Below, in pieces: positions 44,943 to 55,035 of a stretch of DNA of 64,000 bases. Every line of letters begins with the position of its first letter. Positions within the stretch are counted from its first letter, which is position 1. This DNA is from Cytidiella melzeri (taxonomy: Eukaryota; Basidiomycota; Agaricomycetes; Polyporales; Irpicaceae). The translations under genes and the position numbers were made by a program. The DNA lies in NCBI GenBank assembly GCA_022592445.1, contig JABYQR010000165.1, positions 1 to 64,000 on the forward strand. The letters run 5' to 3'. The notes under the pieces were generated by a model. The model saw nothing but the letters and a program-made list of their open reading frames with translations, was not told the DNA's origin and searched no databases.

Positions 44943-46268
44943 CTAGCTGGAGTCGCAACAATGATGATAAAAGGAACACAAAGAAGAGTCAGCATGATGT
45001 GCTAACGTACAGTTAAAGCAGCATTCGGTTGTGCCATGCAGTGCATCCAAATGGCAGCACTCATTGTGTGCTCCCGCACACTTGGCACAGCGAGGGAAGG
45101 GTGAACAACACAGGCCAGCAGGATGGCCCCACCGTTGGCAGATGGTGCAGCGAGGCACTAGTGGGTGCATATTGATGACTTCAGCTGGCTTTTGGAAGCC
45201 TGTTCCAATTGAGACTGGCATCAAAAGGAGGCGCCTGAGCGCGGTGCGCTTAGCATTGTCAGTGAAGTCGACATAAAGAACGCCAAAGTGGGGAGAATTC
45301 TTGGGAACAAAGAGATGTGAAGGGCCAGCCAGTTGCATGGTTGCCCAGCCATTATTGCTTTGGTGCTGGGAAAGGAAATCAGAGGCAGAGGTGGTGATAC
45401 AATCTGCTTGAGTAAGAGAAATGCACCAGAAGAAGATGCTGCTCTTGATTTGGTAGCGTTGAACCATGAGCGGTGTTGGAGCACATGCTACAGTAGTACA
45501 AAATGATGAGACAACTTCATCAATATCATGAGTGGGCAGAGATGAAAATGAGAGGCAGTAGCCACCAGAGTGAATCCAGCGGACTGGTTGGAGAGAGGAA
45601 AGATTGCAGGTAGGAGGATTTTGCCTGCTGAAATCAAGGAAGTCCTGAAGGACCTGGGGATCAGATGGCAGCCAGGACAGGGATACAGATGCTGCATTAG
45701 GAAAGAGGATGGTGATGGAGTTGAGAGCACGCTTATTGATCCGAACGTGCTTCTTCTTGGATTTCAGTGAATGGGATTGCAGGGTGCACAAAACAAGTTG
45801 AATGGCTTCAGCAGGGGAGACAGACAGACAGGCCTTTGCAATAGCCTCTGCCGTCTGAGTAATCTTGCGGAGGGGGGAAGAAGAGGATACCGCTACTGCC
45901 GCACTGCAAGCAGCAAGTTTAGCAGTGGGAACAGATGGAGCCGCAGCTGCAGGAAGAGGAAGTACCACAGGTACAGTAGCCTGGGAGAGAGAGTTGGGTT
46001 CCAAGGGCTTCCAGGCCTGAAAGAATTTGGAAAGCACCTCATGAACAGGGTCCCATAAAGCGGAGGTGTGGGTGGAAGGGGGCATGGATGAGGCGGCACT
46101 GAAGGTGGCCCCATGTGTAGACAGGATGGCTGCTGCTGCACGGAGAGACTGGGCCAGCATGGTGATGGGTTTGATAAACAGAGTTGGGTCCTCTGGTACA
46201 GGAGCAGACAGAGAAGATGGTGCAGCAGGGAGAGGAGACTCAACTGCGCGAGGATGGTGCAGACTCAA
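44943..46268 (-). pseudogene. LINE-type ORF1 (gag-like, zinc knuckles), truncated element
   Basis: A 441-codon open frame on the minus strand; the first ATG in it is at 46160, so it may be truncated at the 5' end. The N-terminal part is Ala/Pro/Ser-rich. The C-terminal part has CTICQRWGHPAGLC, CAKCAGAHNECCH and CFNCTLAHHADSSLC, a CCHC zinc-knuckle array typical of ORF1 proteins of Tad-like fungal non-LTR retrotransposons. The preceding domain (residues about 200-390) resembles the RNA-binding region of such proteins. No reverse transcriptase ORF follows in either direction, so this is a fragment lying between the two inverted arms. Confidence 0.65.
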
Positions 46269-46330
46269 CTAAGATATCTGGCAAAGCCAGAGGTGGCTCA
46301 GGTAAAGGGCCAGGAGCGGGAGAAGCAGCC

Positions 46331-47092
46331 CTTGTCGTGGATGGCCCGACTAGCCCTTAATTTTTGCAATTTACCTCTTGTTTTTATCTGTAAAACTCCG
46401 GGCTGCAACCCAGTTGCAACCTTCTCTGCATAAACTCCCTTTTCACGTCTATTAAGCGCCCATATCACATGGCTTAGACGCTCCACATGGTCACATTACT
46501 TGCTACTACGTCACACTGGCATGTGACTTAGCTTAAGTAAGACCACATGGCTACAAGCACATGGCTCAGCCCATAGCTAGGGTTTGACGTCATAGATACC
46601 GCTCACATAGGCTCCTTTTTGTTCTTTCCTTATTGTTCTCTTTATGGAAGGATGTTCTCACAGGTGTGGGAATGGAATACAATAGTTGGTCTCCTTTTGG
46701 ATAGATTCTCTCACGAGTAGAGTTCTTGGCAAGGTGTAGACAATAGCTATTGTTCTCCTTTAGGTAGTTCTTTTGTTCTCCGTTCACACGGCTTCTTGCA
46801 AAGCCTGCCCTTAACATGTTTTGTGCGCAGGTCCCTGAAGTCTATATAAGCAGCTACATGTACGCTCCTAGCCCCCATCTCAACCTCTTGGTCTTTACTG
46901 GGCTAGGTAAGCAAACCCCTCTTGTACTACATAGCGGGTAGTATTAATACTAACTTGGTCTTTACTGGGCTAGCAACTTGCATAAAGTCTGATAGCTGGT
47001 GAGAGCATCGTGCTTCAAGCCTGCCACCACCTTTTCGTCGTCGTCCACTTCGTGTCCCTTTTAGTTGCGTCGAGCTTCGTCTCTGTGACAGC
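46331..47092. repeat. right arm of long inverted repeat
   Basis: Reverse complement of the left arm, and not interrupted by an LTR. It holds an extra segment at about 46905-46960 that includes a second copy of tttactgggctag. Confidence 0.75.
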
Positions 47093-47596
47093 CCTATTCA
47101 TCTCCATCTGAGGAGAAGGCGGAGGCGGGCGAGGCGGAGGAGAGTCCTGAAGTGCCTCCAGCATTTGGTTGATTGAGGCTGCCTTGTTGGCAGCGGCCGC
47201 TCGTTGTTGCGCACGTTTGCACTTCTTGAGATTCTTGGTGCTCTTGGCCACAGGAGCAGGCTCTGGAGGCGGAGCAGTGGAAGTGGGAGGTGAAGGTGGC
47301 AGGATACCATCTGGAATGGGGATGCTATGAAGGTTGCAATAGAACGCAATGACAGACCACGAGAGAAGTTGCAAATCGTGTGATTCTGGGACTAGTTTGA
47401 AGATCTCGACTGAACAGTCAATGAAAGATGGGGGCCTGGGAGTTTGAAGTTTTACAGCTATTGTAGATGACACTGTGTGCATTGACAAAATGTGCGAGAT
47501 TGTCAGCAAATTGGTGAGGATCAGAGAGGAGGATTTTTGGATCGACCGAGCCACGAGCGTCCAAATAACACATGGTGGATCGAGGTCAAGAAGCAA
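47015..47596 (-). other. open frame of unknown origin ending in inverted arm
   Basis: About 190 codons on the minus strand. It carries a Pro-rich segment and a basic, Ala-rich helix (NLKKCKRAQQRAAAANKAAS), and its last 20 or so codons lie within the right inverted arm. The left arm has the matching end of the same frame. It is probably a transposon protein remnant; no family recognised. Confidence 0.35.
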
Positions 47597-48103
47597 TGAC
47601 TATATGTGCATCAACCTTAGTAAGAGACTGAAGAGAGAGATCTTGCAAAACACATGTGCTAACAGTAAACACGGTCTGAGTAACATGTTTCGACGTTTGG
47701 AGTATCAATCATTGAGAAGCTGCATTATGAACGAAAAGAAATCATTGCACAATTGTATGTGCTGTAAAGGTTCATGACGAGAGTTCGTAAACGTGAGTGC
47801 CAAGAGTGGAAAAAAGAAGAAAGAAAGAAAGAAAAGGGACAAGAGGAAGAAAAACAGGTATATCGACGGAAGAGTATGAAGGAGCGTACGAGGGGGTGTC
47901 CCACTAGTAGTAGCGGAGACAAAACATCCCAACAAACGGTCTATGTACTATTATACAGAAGCAAGCAGAAATCGTCTGATAGAGACACAAATGAGGGTAG
48001 CCTCATATCCAGTCCGTTCTCGCCAAGGCGACACAAGCCAATAGCAAAAACCAAGCAAAGAGTCCTTCGCCGTTCGTCCGTTGTGTACGCACACTGCATC
48101 CCA
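47597..48103. other. spacer with simple repeats
   Basis: Contains a GAAA-type run (about 47810-47845) and no supported gene. Confidence 0.45.
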
Positions 48104-49110
48104 TCACACCTTCACACCAGAAACACTCCCACTCCTCCCTCCAAACACCCTCCCGAACGCCCTCTTCAACGTCCCCTTCCTCCCCATCTTTGCATTCACC
48201 CCCTCCCCGCCTCCCACCGACACCACTGACTTGCCACCCTCGCTTCCCTCCTTTCGATGCCCCCGAGTCTCGACAACCTCCACCACCACACCACTAGCTG
48301 CTCCCACATTCCCTCCTCCTCCTCCTCCTCCTGCTCCTCCTGCTACTACTCCGTTTGAATTCTTCACCACTGGCTGCACAGACCTGATATGCAAATCTTT
48401 CGTCCCTTCCGACACAACCCTCATCGAACCCACACCCGCGATTGTCCCCGGTGGCGTCTTGAGAATGTCTTCCTCCGACTCTGTCACGGACGACGTCCGG
48501 CTCAGGCCGGGTGTGCCTGCAATGTCGGGTACATCAGAGTCTGCGGAGGAGGAGGGGATGGAGGAGGCGGAGGAGTTCTTGGAGGAGTGAGCGAAGAATG
48601 GGGGGTACGGGGGTGAGACGGATCGATTAGATCTTACAGAAGGCGTGAATGACGCTCGGCGGTTTAGCAGTGCAGAGTCTGGATGGAGGTGCTGGTTCTG
48701 GTTGAGTGTAGGTGAGTGGGGTCTGTACGGCATGGGTGCGCGAGAGCCTGTGCGTGTGGAGGTGAACCCTGGCCCAGCCCACACGGGTACGTGAGGCAAG
48801 TGAGGCATCAGTGCCGCTGCCTCTTCTGCTGCCGTCGTCGTGGAGGGGTTGGTGGTGAATTGTTTTTCATGTGCGTGTTGGACATGTCGATGGTGAGGTT
48901 CAGGTTCTCCAAGAATGGGTTGACAGAGGGCGATGGAGAGGTGTAATTCGACTCGCATACGCTGAGGATCGACTGAGGACGTGAGAGGACCGTGACGTTG
49001 GTCAGGGTACCGTCGTGGTTGAATGCTACAGAAGGTTCAGCGAGCGGAGAGGAGCGGTGAGGGTAGGTAGTGTGTCTGCGGTTGAGAGGGCACGCTTGTG
49101 GCGAGTGTAC
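48104..49110 (-). pseudogene. C-terminal remnant of an unidentified host gene
   Basis: The last 285 codons (48104-48958) read as an ordinary disordered fungal C-terminus: Ser/Pro/Thr-rich with SADSDVPDIAGTPGLSRTSS, a Gly run, and a basic amphipathic end (GRKGTLKRAFGRVFGGRS). Upstream the sense continues in another frame to about 49030 (containing TLTNVTVLSRPQSILSV) and in yet another beyond (VPDWQYTRHKRALSTADTL near 49110). At least two frame changes, with no good introns at those points, imply decay. The 5' part is missing; an inverted-repeat element begins at 49314. I cannot name the gene. Confidence 0.5.
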
Positions 49111-49313
49111 TGCCAGTCTGGGACAGTCGCTGTCCGCGAATGGTACGACGAAGCGGTGGTCGGACGTGTCTATGGGGGAGGGCTTATTGTCAGCTTGTGC
49201 TGTATTTAACCTGGGACCCTTGGACCTTGGTCGCAGATGATTGCGAGCATCTCAACGCTGAACTCAGCAAGTCAATCCGACAAGCATCTCGTCTTCGTCT
49301 CCGGTGCTCGACG

Positions 49314-49543
49314 GGACTTGATGTTAATCTCATTGTCAGCACTAATGAAACTCCGCTGGGCGCGGGCTGATGGCGGAACACCGAGAGCTTGGCGGGGGAC
49401 TCGGGCAATTTGTGAGCTCATCAATAGCTAGTACACATGGTGATCTTAGGCAATTACATAGCACAGTAAACATAATCAAAGGGGTACATATATTAGTATA
49501 TGAGAGAGTACATATTTTGGTACATGAGACTGTTTTACATAGT
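49314..49543. repeat. left arm of second inverted repeat
   Basis: About 230 bp that matches 51951-52188 in reverse orientation at an estimated 85% or more. Landmarks are gtgagctcatcaatagcta and ggcaattacatagcacagta. The two arms bound about 2.4 kb without a transposase. Confidence 0.75.
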
Positions 49544-51950
49544 GTACAAAACTCACTGATGGTATTGTAAATCTTCCAATTCCCCTTTCCCAGTAAAGCT
49601 CTATTTGTGCCTCTGTCAGGCTCTTTTTTTCTTCTGTTTGCACTGCTCACACAAACATGTATCATAGTGTATCATGGTCACTTAGACGGCCTTAGGGACA
49701 GCCACCCTGTCTTTTTTCTGGTATTTATACCTCTGCCAGCCTATACTTCTGTTCACACTGCTTACATGCTCTTAAATGTTTCACAGTGTGTCATAGGTTA
49801 GTCTCAGTCCCAGACCCTCTACATGCTGCTGCATGCGCTACCTTTCTGTTTTGGGGGCAGAGAACAAAAACCAAAGACAGGAAGCTAGCTGAGGGTCTGG
49901 TGTCTTTGGCCAATGTGGGTGTAGGTGAACCCTCATGTGTCGAGTGTGCGATCAGCAACTTGTCCCTCACTGCTGTCACCACATCACTACTCCTTTCTCT
50001 TGTTCTACAAGGCTTCCAATGTATGGCTGATGAATATTGGCAAAGCTTGTTGCTGTATGTTTCTGTTAATTCCATGCAATAGAGTTGGGCTGCATGCCTA
50101 GGTGATTTCTGGTTGTATCAGTGTTTTTCTCTCCCATTGTGTTTGCAAGCCAGCAGTAGTGCATCACACATTCTCTGGAACAGCATGAACAAGGGTTGCA
50201 CTGGTACAAGAGTGAAACTTACTTGAGGTGCTCTGGCTACTCACGGGGTATTGACTGAAACAGCTTGAGGAGCTTGATGGTGTACTTGGAATTTCCCCAC
50301 TGTGGTATGGTAGAGCAGTCGTGGCGAGACACTCACACACCCCCTGGACACGGAGGGACCAGGCACAAACACACCAGACCTTGAGGGAGGCAATTGCATG
50401 GGTGAGTAGTAACCACCAGAAGGGGGGGGGGGGTGTGAATATGTGATGCAAGTGCATCCACGAGTCGTAGACTGCACCTGAGCACAAGCAAGAAGTGATG
50501 CAACGTGGCAAGAAGCAACCAGATCCAAGGGGATGTGGCGCGTAGCAACGAGGCGTGAGGAGTGCAAGTGGTAGGTGAGGGCTGCACAACAACTAGAGAA
50601 GGGGATTGGGTATGTAGGGAAGTACAAGAAATGACAGTGATGCACACTGAGGGGTTTACCAGGCATGAGGTAAAAAAAAAAGCCCAAGAGGGTAATTGTG
50701 GGGAAGGCTTGAAGTTTCAGTGAAACAATAGAAAAAGGTTGCGAGGGATGAGAGGAAAGGAGAGAACACAGTGAATTGCAGTTGCCAAGTGAAAGATAAA
50801 TGTGGCTTTAAAACACAAGGCAGTGAAAGGAACACAGTATAAACACAGTGGCCAAGAGAAGGTAAACAATGGCTTGAAAGGAGGACACAGTGGAAGACAA
50901 ACATGACACAGTGAAATAACACAGTAGAATAAACACAGTGAGGAACACAAGTGGACTTGAGAAAACCACGCCAATGAGATATACACACAGCAAGTGGGCT
51001 TGAGATGCAAGATGCAAGGAGCAAGCAGGCTCGAGATGCAAAATGCAAGGCTTGCAGAGGCAAACTCAAGGGGAAAACACAGGGGGTGTTGAATTTGAAG
51101 CTACTCTAGGTACAAACATGCTGTGTATAAATACTATTGCAAAAAGTCCACATCAATTTATAGGTCTGCATGACAATTGAGGGGATTGATGAAGAGAGAG
51201 AGAGGCTGCTCGAGGTTCTCATATTGGTGAGAAAAGCCACAGGAGCCGAGGGAGCAAGTGAACAAGGGGGCTGCGAGGAACCCAAGGGTGGCAAGAGAAA
51301 GTGCCGGTGTGCTCAAGGCTGCCCAAAAACTTGCAAGAGAACACGGACAAGAACTCCAGCAAGATTCCAAGCCACAAATTGAGGCAGCACAAGCTCAAGT
51401 GCCCAAACAAGGCACAAGGGCTGAGCCATAGAGAAGCTCAAAACATAAGCTGTAGAACCAGCTCTTGTGTGATCCTCGAGACACCTTGCAAGGACTCTTG
51501 AGTGACAAGGAGCTCTGCTTGTTTGTGAGAAAGGGTCCTCATCTCGTTTGAGCTTGTTGCATGTATTGTAATCTATGATGTGCCTCAACCACCATATACA
51601 GAAGTCCCGACCTTCCTGACTGCCTCCACTATTCCCGCGTATATTTTCATCTATTCTGTCTTTGTTCTGATTTGCTTGGTCTGTATTTGTATTATCCTTC
51701 TCCACTTCTATCCGTGCATCTGTCCATTTCTTCCTTTCTTAATTTATCTTATCCTCTTTTCTATATACTTATAAAACCCTGTAATTTGTTGGTTTAAGTT
51801 TTGATATTCACATTTGCTATCTCTCGTGTGCTCGAACACCTCTTGCTACAACAGCATGTTCAGCAGTTTCCAGGTATATCAGCAGAAGCAAGAGCTCCAT
51901 GCAGACAACATCTCTTGGGAGCATGGCATTTTCAAAATCCCAGTAGTCAA
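49544..51950. other. gene-free interior of second inverted repeat
   Basis: 2.4 kb with no recognisable protein. It contains a G-run at about 50421-50430, an A-run at about 50671-50680 and a cluster of ACACAGT(G/A) motifs at 50764-50945. The whole could be a non-autonomous foldback or TIR element. Confidence 0.4.
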
Positions 51951-52188
51951 GACTATGTAACAGTCTTATATACCAAAATATGTACTCTCTCATATACTAA
52001 AATATGTACCCCTTTAATTATATTTACTGTGCTATGTAATTGCCTAAGATTACCATGTGTGCTAGCTATTGATGAGCTCACAAATTGCCCAAGTCCCCTG
52101 CCAAGCTTTTGGTGTGCGGCCATCAGCCCGCACCTAGCAGAGTTTCCTTAGTGCTGACAATTGGGTGGGAGATTAATGTCAAGTCCAG
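51951..52188. repeat. right arm of second inverted repeat
   Basis: Reverse-complement partner of 49314-49543. Confidence 0.75.
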
Positions 52189-53245
52189 TAACCTCCGAGA
52201 CCGCGCAGTAGCTTATGTTATCATCAGACATTATACTGACGTCTTTGTATCTTTGATTCCATATATTGTCCTCCCATGTATGTTCTTGTGTGTGACAGCA
52301 CTAGGTCCTGTGTTGTCATCAGCCGCTTTTGAGTGGTTTCCAATCTCGTGCTCGTCGACAGCAAACACGTAGATGCGCCATCCTACAACTGGCATGTTCC
52401 ACAGCTGTTCAGCCCAGACTCTGCGCTTCCTCTGAGAACTGAGAGTGCATTTGCAAATAATACCAGACAAGCCAGGTATGTCCTTGCGTGCTGCCAGCAG
52501 CGTGAGGTTTATGTCTAGAGGAAGTTGTGTGAAGTCACCCGGAGTTGGAAGAGCCATTGACAAGCAAGTTTTGCTTGAATGGGGGAATCGGGCTCCTACG
52601 GCGTAATGACAGAGTTGACAATTGAAAACACGAGTCAAGAATGTCAAGGTGACTGTCTTTGACCTCTCAGAGTAGACAGTTTGCAGTTTGGAAAACTTTT
52701 CCCATTTGAGATCCGTTACATCAGGAAGGTGCTCAGGACAATATAACACGAGAGAGTCTATGTTTGCTACAGGCGTTCTGATAGCGGTATGTAAAGAATT
52801 GCTTTCTCTGTTGCCTACTACAGTCTACTCTATTCATTTTGTGCTACCACTACAAATGCTCTTGCATGCACTAGAAACTGATTGTGTCATTATAGACAAT
52901 ATCAATGCTGCACCTTAATCATTGCAAAAAGATGATAATCAAAATAATGGTTGCAGTAAAAATAATTACCAACGTTGCCAACATTCTCTGAGGTCCATTG
53001 TGGATCCTTGACGTGACCAAAAACAGGAATAAGGTGACAAGACCGAGCAATGCAACTGACTGGTATAATTTTGGCGTGTGAAACACACATACGAGTGGAT
53101 TGTGAGAGTGTGAACAGGCCGTGGTCCGCGTGTGGCATAAAGAATGGTGTGAACCAATCAACATATGCCAATGGATGGGAAATATTGACATGAAAGTATG
53201 CAGGTAACAGTTCCTTTTGCTCCGAGCCCTGTCAATGCATCACTG
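52189..53245. other. no supported gene
   Basis: About 1 kb. A minus-strand open frame at 52231-52749 lacks an ATG at its start and is not recognised. Confidence 0.35.
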
Positions 53246-53545
53246 CTTGCCCAAGTCTAGGTGCAGCCTAGAACTCTTGGGCCCACTAGCAACATACATT
53301 CACACATACCCTCAACCCCTTCTTACACAAGTAATCACCTCTTGCGAGGTCTGGTGTGTTTGTGCCCAGTCCCTTCATGTCCAGGGTGTGTGTTAGTGTC
53401 TCAGTGTCTAAGTACAGCCTAGAACTCTTGCACCCACTTGCATCATACATTTGCTGATACCCTCAACCCCTATGTATGCAACGATTTTCCCTTGCAATGT
53501 CTGGTGTGTTTGTGCCAGAGCCCTTTGTGTCCAGGGGTCTGTGGC
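53246..53545. repeat. tandem duplication, unit about 155 bp
   Basis: Two imperfect copies share cagcctagaactcttg, ataccctcaacccc and tctggtgtgtttgtgcc in the same order. Confidence 0.65.
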
Positions 53546-53899
53546 AGTTTTTCAACATAGAAAACTGTGTACAAGGTCACTTACACAAGTCAAATTTGCT
53601 ATGACATTTCATATAAGGTTTACAGTCTGATTAGATACTTCCATGTTACATGCAAAGGCTGTACAGAATACAACAGACCATTTCACTCAAATATTACAAA
53701 ACCAAAATCATGGTAACAAAGGCAAATGCATTGCAGCTTGAAACTCATACTGAACGTTTCATCACTTAATGCAACTACTTTGAGTAAGGACTAGCACAAA
53801 ATTTACTTTATGAATTGTAAACAAAACAGAATGTGTTATGGGATCTATGAAAGGTAATAACTTGAGACAAAGTTGACTGTAACTGATTGCCTGTTGAAT

Positions 53900-54358
53900 T
53901 CAATTCCCCTGCTTTGACAATGACAAGAGGCGATTGAGCTCATTGTTATATATCTGCCATGCTTCGTGTTTCTTTTTAGCTCGTTCATCGGCTGTCAGAC
54001 CAAGTAACGACATGTGGGATGCTGTGGATCTCTGAGCCTGTTTTTTCAAATTTCTCTGTGAATTGGAAGACACTGTAGCAGCTTCTCTAGCTATTTCAAC
54101 TCTCTTTTCTGCCTCTTCAATCTGCTGTGCCAAGGTTTTTGGCACTGGCTCAGGCTTTGAGGGTAGATCAGTACCTGCCCTTCGCTGGAAATCATATTGT
54201 TTTGGTGATTCTGCGCCGTTGTTCATCTGTCTCTTGTGATTGAGGTTGTGGGGTTGGCAGAGCTCTCTATTGCCATATGGGGTGGCAAACACAGCTGCCA
54301 TATGGACTGTGCTGATGATAACAGGGGCAAGCAGAATGAGAGAGGTGGGGAACCGCAT
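53900..54358 (-). CDS. small secreted protein
   Basis: 152 residues, one exon, from the ATG at 54358 (upstream in-frame codons are open but the signal peptide starts here). The signal peptide is RFPTSLILLAPVIISTVHM with probable cleavage after about residue 28 (AVFATP). The mature part is hydrophilic, with a predicted helix TLAQQIEEAEKRVEIAREAA and a C-terminal basic helix, and has almost no cysteine. I recognise no domain. Small size, signal peptide, no homologue I know and a transposon-rich setting are features shared with candidate effector or small secreted proteins, but that is inference. The copia element sits 308 bp upstream of the ATG. Confidence 0.6.
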   Translation of the reverse strand: MRFPTSLILLAPVIISTVHMAAVFATPYGNRELCQPHNLNHKRQMNNGAESPKQYDFQRRAGTDLPSKPEPVPKTLAQQIEEAEKRVEIAREAATVSSNSQRNLKKQAQRSTASHMSLLGLTADERAKKKHEAWQIYNNELNRLLSLSKQGN

Positions 54359-54670
54359 GACAGTATTGGATTTTTGAAGGCAACTTGAGAGGGAGACAGT
54401 AAGATAGATAGCTGTACAAACAGTTTCAGTACAATACCCAAGGAAAGCACAACTAACACAGCAACACAACAAACTGACTGACCAGCACTGAATCAACAGC
54501 AAGACTTGGAGCAGCTGAGGTGTGTCAAGAGAGATTTGAGGATGGACAGCCAGCTGTAAGAGCTATATCAGTACAGTGGACCAAAGAAACCACAACACAA
54601 ACAACAATGTAGTTACCAGGTATTGCTGAGGCAACCAAAATACTTGAGGCAATGGAGGTGTGCTGAGGTG

Positions 54671-54988
54671 TGTGGAACAGTGTCCTTCACAGGCACTGGG
54701 CCAACAGGCAACTTAGGGGATGTTGAAGAAGCTCACCTGAGATGCTAGTGAAGTTAGCTGTAAGCGTGGTGGTGGTTCAGGTTAAAGGACTGTCTATCCA
54801 TTTACAGCTCTACAGCGGTCTTATATACATGCTGGGGCTATGTACAAACAGAGGCAAATAATGATACCAATCAAGGAATGTGAAACAGAAATGAGGGTAC
54901 CCAAAGTACCGGTATGATGGACGTGGCTATGCTCATACATGATGGATGTAGCTGTGCTCATACATGATGGATGTAGCTGTGCTCAACA
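54671..54988 (-). repeat. copia 3' LTR
   Basis: Same as 60352-60667 with about 2 bases of length difference. It contains two copies of a 26-bp unit (catacatgatggatgtagct...) near the outer end and a TATATAA on the minus strand near 54825. Confidence 0.93.
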
Positions 54989-55000
54989 CTCCCCCTCGCT
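54989..55000 (-). other. polypurine tract of copia element
   Basis: On the minus strand agcgagggggag immediately precedes the 3' LTR, the expected place for plus-strand priming. Confidence 0.8.
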
Positions 55001-55035
55001 AAGTGCAGCATATAGAAAAGCGCAACTGTAGCGTA

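Noticed and set aside
50164..51410. several 70-150 codon minus-strand frames rich in Cys, Leu and His
   Set aside because: They arise from the repeated ACACAGTG and GT-rich low-complexity sequence, overlap each other in all frames and show no conserved motif.
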